A stretch of DNA of 8,663 nt from Holophagaceae bacterium (GTDB lineage Bacteria > Acidobacteriota > Holophagae > Holophagales > Holophagaceae): the NCBI GenBank assembly GCA_003538615.1, contig DPRT01000013.1, positions 16,481 through 25,143 on the forward strand, in the 5' to 3' direction. Below, in pieces: positions 1-5,898 of the stretch; position 1 is the first letter of the stretch; every line of letters begins with the position of its first letter. Made by a program: the position numbers and the translations under genes. Below the pieces are notes generated by a model. It was not told where the DNA came from. It saw only the letters and a program-made list of their open reading frames with translations, and did not search any database.

Positions 1-23
1 AGGGGGAGGGGGGCGAAGGTCAT
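1..23 (-). CDS. 5' end of a further gene, cut by the window edge
   Basis: An ATG at 23-21 on the minus strand opens a frame that reads MTFAPLP before the window ends. A GGAG Shine-Dalgarno-like motif lies six bases upstream of this ATG, and the ATG comes 11 bases after the stop of the DUF1835 gene on the same strand. That spacing is typical of an operon. Only seven codons are visible, so neither the product nor the reality of the gene can be confirmed. The call rests on the ribosome binding site, the position and the strand. Confidence 0.4.
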
Positions 24-34
24 GGCAGGCTCCA

Positions 35-745
35 TCAGCCTAGCCGCGCCTCCAGGGACTCCACCATCCTGGCCACGAAGCGATCACCGTACCAGGCGCC
101 GTGCTGGGGAGCTTCCAGAAGCTCCAGTCCGGCCATGAGGGCCGGGATCCCGCACAGGCCTTGACCCATGAGGCTCTGGATCTGGAGGCAGGTGCGGCCC
201 GGACCAGCGGCGGGATGATCCTCCGCCAGACGCGCCAGGGCCGGGGCCAGCCAGGGCAGACCCGGGATCCCCCGCCCTCCCATTCCCCCCCAGCCATCCT
301 CAAGAAAGTGGTTCCAAAGGGCGCGGGCAGCAACGAGAGCCTCCTCGCCCAGCAGAATCCGCTGCGCGAAAAGAGGCGGCAGGGCCACGGGCGGCATCTG
401 GCCCACGCTGCGGTCGAGGGGCACCAGGTCCGGCAGGGCGTCCCCGGGAAGCTCCGCCAGCACCCAGAGCAGGCAGGCCTGTTCCCAGGGATCCGGGCCG
501 AACCAGAGCACAGGCTCCGGGGCTGACATCGGACCCGGGATGGGTTCGACCGCCTCCCCCCCTGGTTCCGGAGGACCCCACCAGGCTGCACGCAGATCCG
601 CCAGGCGGGCCCGGTCCCGGGTCCAGGGACCCACCGCCGGGGAGTCCCGCCATACCTGGAGGGCCCCCGGCAGGCCTGAACGCCGGTGGACTGCGGCAGA
701 GACGTCCCCGCAGTGGACATGGATCAAGCCTTCGAGCGAAGCCAC
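35..745 (-). CDS. DUF1835 domain-containing protein
   Basis: This is a 236-aa protein whose biochemical role is unknown. It matches the DUF1835 pattern along its length. Near the N terminus (about residues 7-35) is LIHVHCGDVSAAV, then GALQVWRDSPAVGP, which correspond to the family's 'HI..GDsaa' and 'v.vwrD.l..GP' blocks. Around residues 78-100 comes PVLWFGPDPWEQACLLWVLAEL, the 'vvLWF..D.yeQl.Ll..La.l' block. A C-terminal helical part has LPWLAPALARLAEDHP and ends near YGDRFVARMVESL, as in full-length relatives. I prefer the GTG start at 745 because GGAAG lies eight bases upstream and the domain begins just after it. The frame is open back to a GTG at 805 (256 aa), but the added stretch has untypical codons (AGG, TGT, GGA). 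It follows the PLP enzyme gene on the same strand and may be co-transcribed. Confidence 0.85.
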   Translation of the reverse strand: MASLEGLIHVHCGDVSAAVHRRSGLPGALQVWRDSPAVGPWTRDRARLADLRAAWWGPPEPGGEAVEPIPGPMSAPEPVLWFGPDPWEQACLLWVLAELPGDALPDLVPLDRSVGQMPPVALPPLFAQRILLGEEALVAARALWNHFLEDGWGGMGGRGIPGLPWLAPALARLAEDHPAAGPGRTCLQIQSLMGQGLCGIPALMAGLELLEAPQHGAWYGDRFVARMVESLEARLG

Positions 746-805
746 GGATCCATCTTCCAGACACCTGCCATGGGCCGCTCCCGGGTGCCCCAGGATACGG
801 CCCAC

Positions 806-847
806 GTCAGGTCAATCAACCACGTATATTTCGCGGTTTTTTCTTGT
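806..847 (-). other. AT-rich spacer between PLP enzyme gene and DUF1835 gene
   Basis: This 42-base gap (102 bases if the DUF1835 start is at 745) is far richer in A and T than its surroundings. Read on the minus strand it contains a run of six A, then GAAATATACG and TTGATTGACC. It could hold a separate promoter for the DUF1835 gene, but no pair of hexamers with good consensus and spacing stands out. There is no hairpin with a T tract, so I see no terminator ending the upstream gene. Confidence 0.3.
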
Positions 848-2062
848 CTACCGGGCCGCAGTCACGGTCGCTTCGGCCATGGCCTTGGCCAGGGCCTGCT
901 CCAGGTCGGCCCACAGATCCTCAGGACCCTCCAGGCCCACGGAAAGGCGCATGAGGGACTGGGACACACCGCTGTGCTCGCGGGCCTCCGCATTCACCAC
1001 GCGGTGCGTGAGAGCCGCCGGATGCTGGATGAGGGTGTCCACACTGCCCAGGGACACCGCGGGGGTCATGAGCTTCACCTCGGCCATGACCACGGAGGCG
1101 GCCTCGAAACCACCCTTCAGCTCGAAGGCCATGAGGGAACCGGGCCCCTTCATCTGGCGGCCCAGCAGACCCTTGGGATCCTGGCCGGCGAGCCCGGGGA
1201 AGTGCACAGCAGACACGGCGGGATGCTTGGCCAGGCGCTCGGCGATGATCTGGGCGCCCGCCTGCTGGCTGCGCACGCGCAGAGGCAGCGTGGGCAGGCT
1301 GCGGTGCAGCAGGTAGGCCGCCAGGGGATGGAGCACGTTGCCGGTGATGACGCGGACCTTGCGCAGCTCCGTGGCCCAGTCGTTGTTGGTGGCCACCAGA
1401 CCCGCCAGCACGTCGCCATGGCCGCCCAGGAACTTGGTGGCGCTGTGGAGGACCAGGGTCGCGCCCTGCTGGATGGGGTTCTGCAGCACGGGCGTGGCGA
1501 AGGTGTTGTCCACCAGCACGGGCACCTTGCCGGCCTGGCGCACCACGTCGTCCAGGTCCAGCAGGGCCAGGGTCGGGTTGGCGGGGGTCTCCACGATGAC
1601 CATGGCCGTGTCGGGGCGCAGCGCGGCGGTGATGCCATCGGCCTCGGCCCAGGTCACCTCCAGGCCCAGCATGCCCGAGGCCAGCAGATGGTCCGTGCCG
1701 CCATAGAGGGGACGCACGGCCACGATGTGGCTGCCGCGCTGCTTGGCGGCCATGAGGCAGGCGGTCACGGCCGCCATGCCGGAACCGAAGGCCACGGCCT
1801 CCTCGGCGCCCTCCAGCTGGGCCAGGGCCTGCTCGTAGCGGGCCACGGTGGGATTGTAGAGGCGTGAATAGACCGGGCTGCCGATGGGCAGGCCGCCCAT
1901 GGCCATGGCCTCCAGGCTGCGGCCGCCCTCATCCAGATCCTGCACGGGGTAGGTGCTGCTGAGGTCGATGGGCATGGCGTGGATGCCCTGCTCATGCAGC
2001 ACCTCGCGGCCGGCGTGGACGGCCTGGGTTTCGATGGAGGTGGACGCGATGGGTTTGGCCAT
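848..2062 (-). CDS. Cys/Met-metabolism PLP-dependent enzyme (cystathionine gamma-synthase / gamma-lyase / methionine gamma-lyase family)
   Basis: This is a 404-aa cytosolic fold-type I PLP enzyme of the trans-sulfuration family, close to the usual length of about 400. Visible family motifs are YSRLYNPT at 65-72 (phosphate-binding Tyr and Arg), SGMAA at 94-98, LYGGT at 119-123 (Tyr120 stacks on PLP), VDNTFATP at 184-191 (Asp185 contacts the pyridine nitrogen), HSATKFLGGHGD at 206-217 (Lys210 is the Schiff-base lysine), SLGSVDTLIQHPA at 337-349 and RLSVGLE at 372-378 (Arg372 binds the substrate carboxylate). The start at 2062 has AGGAG seven bases upstream; the frame is open back to 2131 but that stretch is the divergent regulatory region. 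Substrate is uncertain. The classical methionine gamma-lyase cysteine (YGCT) is glycine here, as in cystathionine gamma-lyases, gamma-synthases and O-acetylhomoserine sulfhydrylases. The divergent Lrp gene recalls the mdeR-mdeA layout for methionine degradation in Pseudomonas putida. Confidence 0.93.
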   Translation of the reverse strand: MAKPIASTSIETQAVHAGREVLHEQGIHAMPIDLSSTYPVQDLDEGGRSLEAMAMGGLPIGSPVYSRLYNPTVARYEQALAQLEGAEEAVAFGSGMAAVTACLMAAKQRGSHIVAVRPLYGGTDHLLASGMLGLEVTWAEADGITAALRPDTAMVIVETPANPTLALLDLDDVVRQAGKVPVLVDNTFATPVLQNPIQQGATLVLHSATKFLGGHGDVLAGLVATNNDWATELRKVRVITGNVLHPLAAYLLHRSLPTLPLRVRSQQAGAQIIAERLAKHPAVSAVHFPGLAGQDPKGLLGRQMKGPGSLMAFELKGGFEAASVVMAEVKLMTPAVSLGSVDTLIQHPAALTHRVVNAEAREHSGVSQSLMRLSVGLEGPEDLWADLEQALAKAMAEATVTAAR

Positions 2063-2130
2063 GGGGATGCTCCTGTCCCCAATGTAGGTTTCAAGGATTC
2101 GCCATTCCCCCGAATTTATTTCGTGATTCA
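2063..2130. promoter_or_regulatory. Divergent control region with candidate Lrp-type operator
   Basis: This spacer separates the PLP enzyme gene (minus) from the Lrp/AsnC gene (plus) and is notably AT-rich in its right half. At 2111-2123 is CGAATTTATTTCG, an imperfect palindrome with CGAA and TTCG arms around an AT core, the style of site bound by Lrp/AsnC proteins. An ATTCG at 2097-2101 pairs with CGAAT at 2111-2115 as a second inverted repeat sharing the same right arm. The ribosome binding site of the PLP gene lies at the left end. No strong sigma-70 hexamer pair was found on either strand, so promoter positions are not assigned. Confidence 0.5.
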
Positions 2131-2604
2131 ATGATTTTTATGGATATTGACCGAATTGACTGCAGCATTCTAGCCCTTCTACAGAAGGATGCTCGGCTGT
2201 CCAACAAGGAACTGGCCGCGGCGGTGGGTCTGGCGCCCTCCTCCTGCCTGGCCCGCGTCCAGCGCCTGCGCGCGGAGGGCGTACTGCGCGGCGCCCATGC
2301 GGAGGTGGATCCCCAGGCCCTCGGCGTGGGCCTCCAGGCCCTCATCGCCGTGCAGCTGCGCCAGCACAGCCGCGCCCAGGTGAAGGCCTTCTGGAAGCAC
2401 GCGCTGGGCCTGCCCGAGGTGCTGTCGGTCTTCCACGTGGCGGGCACCCACGATTTCCAGGTGCACGTGGCCGTGCGGGACGCCCATCACCTGCGCGACC
2501 TGGCCCTGGATGCCTTCACCACCCGCTCCGAAGTGGCCCACATCCAGACCAGCCTCATCTTTGAGTGGGCCAAGGGCCAGGTGATGCCGAACTACCGGGC
2601 CTGA
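2131..2604 (+). CDS. Lrp/AsnC family transcriptional regulator
   Basis: This is a 157-aa DNA-binding regulator, the normal length for the family. Residues about 4-64 form the winged helix-turn-helix, seen as DIDRIDCSILALLQKDARLSNKELAAAVGL followed by SSCLARVQRLRAEGVLRG. Residues about 70-147 form the RAM/AsnC ligand-binding domain, with the signature GTHDFQVHVAV at 105-115. Such proteins form dimers to octamers and usually sense an amino acid. The start is uncertain between ATG 2131 and ATG 2140 (MDIDRID, which fits the usual N terminus better); neither has a convincing Shine-Dalgarno sequence, so a leaderless or weakly initiated message is possible. It is divergent from the PLP enzyme gene, and by family habit it likely controls that gene and itself, perhaps in response to methionine or another sulfur amino acid; this is inferred. 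It converges on the 430-aa gene with a 21-bp gap. Confidence 0.93.
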   Translation: MIFMDIDRIDCSILALLQKDARLSNKELAAAVGLAPSSCLARVQRLRAEGVLRGAHAEVDPQALGVGLQALIAVQLRQHSRAQVKAFWKHALGLPEVLSVFHVAGTHDFQVHVAVRDAHHLRDLALDAFTTRSEVAHIQTSLIFEWAKGQVMPNYRA

Positions 2605-2625
2605 TCCGGGGTTTTGTTAGGCACT

Positions 2626-3918
2626 CTAAGCCAGCACCCGGTCGGCCAGCCGCCCCAGGTCCCCGCTGCCCTGGCTGTTGGCGAGGCTCTTGGCGAGGGC
2701 CGTGAGCATGGCTTCCTGGGCCGAGGGAGGCAGGTGGGGCAGCAGATCCGCAGCCGCCGCGATGGCCAGCGTCTGATGGGCATGGTTGAAGGTGGGGTCG
2801 TTGCGGGTGGCGGCCTCCGCCAGCGCCCCCAGGGCGGCTTCAGCGTGTCCGCCGCGCACGAGGCCTAAGGCGTGGCCCATGGCCAGGGCGGGCTCCGCGT
2901 CCAGCACAGCATCGGTCAGGGCCCCGGCGCTGGGTTCACTGATCGCCGTGGGTCGCACCCGGTCCTCGGGCTCATCCGTGGGGAAGAGGTTCACCAGGGC
3001 CGCGGCCTGGCCCCAGACGCGGGGATCCGTGGGCCGCGCGCGGGCCAGGGTGGCCAGGTAGACATAGGTCCAGGCGGTCTTCCCCTCCAGGTCGCGCCGG
3101 GCGTCCAGCTGCTTCTCGGAGGCCGCCAGCACCAGGGCTGCCAGGGTGTCCCCGCCCCCCTGTCCGGCCTTCAACCGCGCCGTAAAGGCATCCAGCAGGG
3201 CCACCAGGCCCAGGTCGCACAGCTCGCGCACCTGCATCTCCCAGGCCGCCGCATCCAGCGTGGGCGGGGTCCAGGGCACGGAGATCTCGGCATCCCCCAG
3301 GCGCTTGGCCGCCCGCCGGGCCCAGAAGGTGTCCTCCGGCGTCGCCACCACCCAGGCTGCCAGGCCGAAGAGGCGCCGCCCGGTGGCCCTGGGCTGGTCC
3401 AACTGGCCGTGGAGGTCCGCGAAGTGATCGCACACCACGGCCTTGTGGCCGACGTTGGCCATGTCCGTGGCGGTCAACACCCCGAGGCGCTGGAAGTCCT
3501 GGGCGCCGGGTGACTCGAAGCCCTGGGCTTCGGCAAAGGCCAGGCCGGGCCGGCGGGACTGGATGAAGGCCTCCAGGTTCCGCCACAGCCCGCTGCCCTT
3601 GGCCGCCAGCGCCTGGGCGTGGACCGGGGCGGGACGCCGTCCTTCGTGGGCGGCCATGTGCAGCTGGATGGCCAGCATCCGGAGGAAGCTGCGCTCCGCC
3701 AGCAGCGGCTTCAGGCGCAGCACCGCCCGCAGGCCCAGAATCCCATGGGGCAGATGGGGCTGGTAGGCCTCCCAGTCGATGCGCGGCACCAGGGCCTTCA
3801 CCGCCTCGCGCACCCCGTCCCGCAGACCATCCGGCTCTGCAAGCTGCTCTGCGAACACGGTGAAGAAGCCCGTTGTCGGGGCCTCCAGCTCCTGCTGCCA
3901 GCGGGCTCCCACGGTCAT
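2626..3918 (-). CDS. Hypothetical histidine-rich helical protein, 430 aa
   Basis: I do not recognise this protein with confidence. It lacks a signal peptide and membrane segments and looks alpha-helical throughout, being rich in Ala and Leu. Histidines cluster in helices at several places: HLPHG at 55-59, HMAAHEGRR at 87-95, GHKAVVCDHFADLHGQL at 157-173 and FNHAHQTLAIAAAADLLPHLP at 377-397. Spaced histidines of this kind can bind metal or haem. The blocks HLPHGILGLRAVLRLK and NHAHQTLAIAAAADLLPHLP faintly recall questin-oxidase-like proteins, but I would not name it so without a profile search. The start at 3918 is chosen because GGAGGG precedes it and its ATG overlaps the upstream stop (ATGA), implying translational coupling. 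The same frame is open up to 4497, but that part overlaps the upstream gene and reads as low-complexity Gly/Pro/Arg, a high-GC artefact. The stop is TAG at 2628-2626. Confidence 0.85.
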   Translation of the reverse strand: MTVGARWQQELEAPTTGFFTVFAEQLAEPDGLRDGVREAVKALVPRIDWEAYQPHLPHGILGLRAVLRLKPLLAERSFLRMLAIQLHMAAHEGRRPAPVHAQALAAKGSGLWRNLEAFIQSRRPGLAFAEAQGFESPGAQDFQRLGVLTATDMANVGHKAVVCDHFADLHGQLDQPRATGRRLFGLAAWVVATPEDTFWARRAAKRLGDAEISVPWTPPTLDAAAWEMQVRELCDLGLVALLDAFTARLKAGQGGGDTLAALVLAASEKQLDARRDLEGKTAWTYVYLATLARARPTDPRVWGQAAALVNLFPTDEPEDRVRPTAISEPSAGALTDAVLDAEPALAMGHALGLVRGGHAEAALGALAEAATRNDPTFNHAHQTLAIAAAADLLPHLPPSAQEAMLTALAKSLANSQGSGDLGRLADRVLA

Positions 3919-4538
3919 GCTCCCTCCAGCGGCAGATCCCAGGCGGCGGCCACCAGGCGGGCCCAGTGGTGGTTCCAGGCCCGCTTCCACACGAGGCTGC
4001 CCTCCTTCATGTCCGAGGCCTCCAGCCGCTGGCGGAGCTCGGCCCGCAGGCCTTCCACCCGCGGTCCCAGCGCCCCTTCGGCCAGGGCCAGCAGGACTGC
4101 GCGGGCCTCCCGCTCCTGGTCGTGGTGGGTCAGGTAGCCCGCGGATTCCGGGGAGGGCGCGGTGGCACGCAGCCGCTGCCAGGCTTCGAAGGCGGCCTTC
4201 GCCGCCGGATCGTCCCGCAGGGGCGCCTTCACCTGGGCCCAGCCCCGGCCCGCATCCAGTTCCGGCCCGGCCCGCAGGAGGGACTCCCGCAGCTTCACGG
4301 CCTTGGCCACATCGCGGTCCAGGTGCTTGAGGGCCACGAAAGTGCGCGGCTTGGCGCGGGTCTCGCGGCGGTCGAAGAAGGCGTTGAGGGCCGATACCAC
4401 CAGGTCCATGGGCACGCCATCCGCCTCCCAGGCGAGCACCTGCCGGTAGTCGTCGGTGCTGAGCAACCCCGCCCGGCCCCAGGCGCGGAAAGCCCACTCG
4501 CGTTCCAGCCAGTCCTTCTCCTCGCGGGTGTAGGACAT
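3915..4538 (-). CDS. Hypothetical protein, 207 aa, middle gene of a three-gene operon
   Basis: The product is a soluble, charged, helical protein of unknown function. The N-terminal 85 residues form the best-defined part: MSYTREEKDWLEREWAFRAW, then LLSTDDYRQVLAWEADGVPMDLVVSALNAFF and a basic stretch FDRRETRAKPRTFVALKHLDRDV. The arrangement 'Y..vl.We..G.P.d.V..al..FF..R' looks like a compact helical domain that may bind a partner or nucleic acid, though this is a guess. The C-terminal half has helical runs and ends with WKRAWNHHWARLVAAAWDLPLEGA. The ATG at 4538 overlaps the TGA of the lipoprotein gene by one base (TGATG), and its own TGA overlaps the ATG of the 430-aa gene, so all three are probably made from one message. 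The frame is open up to 4718, but that part lies within the lipoprotein gene and is rejected as an extension. Confidence 0.85.
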   Translation of the reverse strand: MSYTREEKDWLEREWAFRAWGRAGLLSTDDYRQVLAWEADGVPMDLVVSALNAFFDRRETRAKPRTFVALKHLDRDVAKAVKLRESLLRAGPELDAGRGWAQVKAPLRDDPAAKAAFEAWQRLRATAPSPESAGYLTHHDQEREARAVLLALAEGALGPRVEGLRAELRQRLEASDMKEGSLVWKRAWNHHWARLVAAAWDLPLEGA

Positions 4539-4885
4539 CACGGCCGTTCCGGAGCCGGCGCCTCGGGCACGAGCCAGGTGCCGTCCTTCAGCTGGAGGGC
4601 TCCGTTCTCCCAGGCCAGCACTTCCTCCGGGACGATGGCGGCCTTCGCGAAGCCGCGGAGGCGGAAGGGTCCCGAGCCCAGCAGGCGGCCGTCGCGGTCC
4701 CAGACATGGAGCTGCCACAGGGTGCCCTGATGGCCCTCGACCTTCAGGAACACGCCCCGCCGGCCCTCGCCGCCCCAGCGGGCCTCGGGGGGCACGGCGG
4801 CCGGCCGGGCGGGCACGCCGCGGCAGGCCGCCAGCAGGCCCAGGAACAAGGCTGTCATCACCACAATCGTCGAAGGTCGCGCCAT
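4538..4885 (-). CDS. Small predicted lipoprotein, 115 aa
   Basis: The N terminus is a lipoprotein signal: a basic MAR start, a hydrophobic segment (IVVMTALFLGLL) and the lipobox LAAC ending at Cys21. The mature part would be about 95 residues anchored to a membrane by the lipidated cysteine. It starts with a Pro/Ala-rich linker (residues 22-35). A small, probably beta-rich region follows, including GVFLKVEGHQGTLWQLHVWD, GRLLGSGPFRLRGF and LAWENGALQLKDGTWLVPE. I do not recognise the fold or family. It is the first gene of the three-gene operon. No good Shine-Dalgarno sequence precedes ATG 4885; instead a TAGAAT hexamer sits six bases upstream of it, so the message could be leaderless. Its 5' end is divergent from map, with 39 bp between the start codons. 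Confidence 0.82.
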   Translation of the reverse strand: MARPSTIVVMTALFLGLLAACRGVPARPAAVPPEARWGGEGRRGVFLKVEGHQGTLWQLHVWDRDGRLLGSGPFRLRGFAKAAIVPEEVLAWENGALQLKDGTWLVPEAPAPERP

Positions 4886-4924
4886 GCCGACATTCTACCC
4901 GTTAGACTGAAGGACGAGGGGGCC
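4886..4924. promoter_or_regulatory. Short divergent spacer between lipoprotein operon and map
   Basis: Only 39 bp separate the two start codons. On the minus strand TAGAAT at 4897-4892 is a possible -10 element for the lipoprotein operon, without a recognisable -35. On the plus strand a purine-rich ribosome binding region (AAGGACGAGGGGGCC) directly precedes map. The promoter of map must lie here or inside the lipoprotein gene; I see no good hexamer pair. Confidence 0.35.
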
Positions 4925-5722
4925 ATGGTCCTGATCCGCGAACAGATCCGCTACAAGAGCCGCAAGGAAATCGACAAGCTGCGCGAAGCCGGCCGGGTGG
5001 CCGCCAATGCCCTGCGCATCGCCGCCCGGGCCGCCAAGCCCGGCGTGAGCCTGCTGGAACTGGACCGCATTGCCGAAGCCTACATCCGGCAGCAGGGGGC
5101 CACCCCCAGTTTCAAGGGCTACCACGGCTTCCCGGGCACCCTCTGCACCTCCGTCAACGACAAGGTGGTGCACGGCATTCCCAGCAAGTACGTCCTCCAG
5201 GAGGGCGATGTCATCGCCATCGACTGCGGCGCCAAGCTGGACGGCTTTCACGGCGACACCTGCCTCACCGTGGGGGTGGGCCAGATCAGCGACGAGGCCC
5301 GCCGGCTCATCCAGACCGCCCAGCTGGCCATGTTCGTGGGCATCGAGCACTGCCGCCCCGGCCAGCGCATGGGGGACATGGCCACGGCCGTGCAGACCTT
5401 TGCCGAGGAGCGTGGCTACTCCGTGGTGCGCGAGTACATCGGCCACGGCCTGGGCCGGGACCTGCACGAGGATCCCCAGGTGCTGTTCGCCGACCAGCGC
5501 CCCGGCACCGGCTTCCGCATGGAGCCGGGCATGACCATCACCATCGAGCCCATCCTCAACATCGGCACCCACCACTGCCTGGTGGAACCCGACGGCTGGA
5601 CCGTGCGCACCCGCGACGGCCAGCTGTCCGCCCAGTTCGAGCACGACATCGCCATCACCAAGGGCGACCCGGAAATCCTGAGCATTCCCGATCCTGAATT
5701 CGAGCTGGAAGACGGGCTGTAG
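4925..5722 (+). CDS. map: Methionine aminopeptidase, type I
   Basis: This cytosolic metallopeptidase removes the initiator methionine from nascent proteins whose second residue is small. The 265-aa length matches single-domain type I enzymes such as E. coli MAP (264 aa). All five metal ligands are present: Asp100 in AIDCG, Asp111 in HGDTCLTVGVG, His174 in GHGLGRDLHEDP, Glu208 in MTITIEPI and Glu239 in QFEHDIAIT. His83 in VVHGIP matches the substrate-positioning His79 of the E. coli enzyme. The start at 4925 is preceded by AGGACGAGGGGG; the frame is open back to 4706 but that part overlaps the lipoprotein gene and is not coding in style. There is no zinc-finger N-terminal extension. The last residues (DPEFELEDGL) extend past the catalytic core, and the DNA coding for them is partly repeated about 95 bp downstream. 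Confidence 0.97.
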   Translation: MVLIREQIRYKSRKEIDKLREAGRVAANALRIAARAAKPGVSLLELDRIAEAYIRQQGATPSFKGYHGFPGTLCTSVNDKVVHGIPSKYVLQEGDVIAIDCGAKLDGFHGDTCLTVGVGQISDEARRLIQTAQLAMFVGIEHCRPGQRMGDMATAVQTFAEERGYSVVREYIGHGLGRDLHEDPQVLFADQRPGTGFRMEPGMTITIEPILNIGTHHCLVEPDGWTVRTRDGQLSAQFEHDIAITKGDPEILSIPDPEFELEDGL

Positions 5723-5817
5723 CCCGGCTTCCATGGGTCGCGAGGAACGCTGCGGGGCAGCGTTGCGAGCGGGCACCCCGCTCGAATTCACGCCACGAAC
5801 TGGAAGACGGACTGCAG
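5702..5817 (+). repeat. Degenerate direct repeat of the map 3' end
   Basis: The last 21 bases of map (5702-5722, starting GAGCTGGAAGACGG) recur at 5797-5817 (starting GAACTGGAAGACGG) with three mismatches. In both copies a GAATTC lies just upstream, at 5696-5701 (adjacent) and 5784-5789 (seven bases away). The second copy is outside the reading frame of map. This looks like an old local duplication or an inserted short element flanked by target-derived copies. Confidence 0.6.
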
Positions 5818-5870
5818 GCAGCCCCAGGTTTCAGTCCTCATTCTTCAAGCGCGGGCTGAGCCCGTGCGCC
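5713..5870. repeat. Cluster of REP-like hairpins downstream of map
   Basis: Four inverted repeats follow one another. They are CGGGC/GCCCG at 5713-5726 across the map stop codon, AACGCTGC/GCAGCGTT at 5746-5764 (eight pairs, 3-nt loop), CGAGCGGG/CCCGCTCG at 5766-5784 (eight pairs, 3-nt loop) and CGGGC/GCCCG at 5852-5864, extended by GCG/CGC with a bulge. None has a T tract. The GC-rich imperfect stems in an intergenic spacer resemble repetitive extragenic palindromes, which can protect or end transcripts. Whether they are repeated elsewhere in the genome cannot be seen here. Confidence 0.55.
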
Positions 5871-5874
5871 TACA

Positions 5875-5894
5875 AAAAACGCGGCCGCGTTTTT
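5875..5894. terminator. Bidirectional rho-independent terminator between map and the thioesterase gene
   Basis: The 20-base perfect palindrome AAAAACGCGGCCGCGTTTTT gives a GC-rich core flanked by A and T runs, so either strand ends its stem in a T tract. It lies between two convergent genes, five bases from the thioesterase stop and about 150 bases from the map stop, where a shared terminator is expected. The stem core is short (CGC/GCG with a GGCC loop), so strength is uncertain. Confidence 0.7.
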
Positions 5895-5898
5895 CGCG

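Noticed and set aside
686..1867. A 393-codon open frame on the plus strand antisense to the PLP enzyme gene
   Set aside because: It is rich in His, Gly and Gln with no recognisable domain, while the opposite strand carries all PLP-enzyme motifs.
2595..2616. CCGG/CCGG stem followed by GGTTTTG as a terminator between the Lrp gene and the 430-aa gene
   Set aside because: Only four pairs with a 7-nt loop and a short, interrupted T run; too weak to call.
3919..4497. N-terminal extension of the 430-aa protein to 623 aa
   Set aside because: It overlaps the upstream 207-aa gene completely and is Gly/Pro/Arg-rich. The ATGA overlap and GGAGGG at 3918 give a better start.
4706..4924. Extension of methionine aminopeptidase upstream to 338 aa
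   Set aside because: It lies inside the oppositely oriented lipoprotein gene. The family's usual length and the ribosome binding site both fit the start at 4925.
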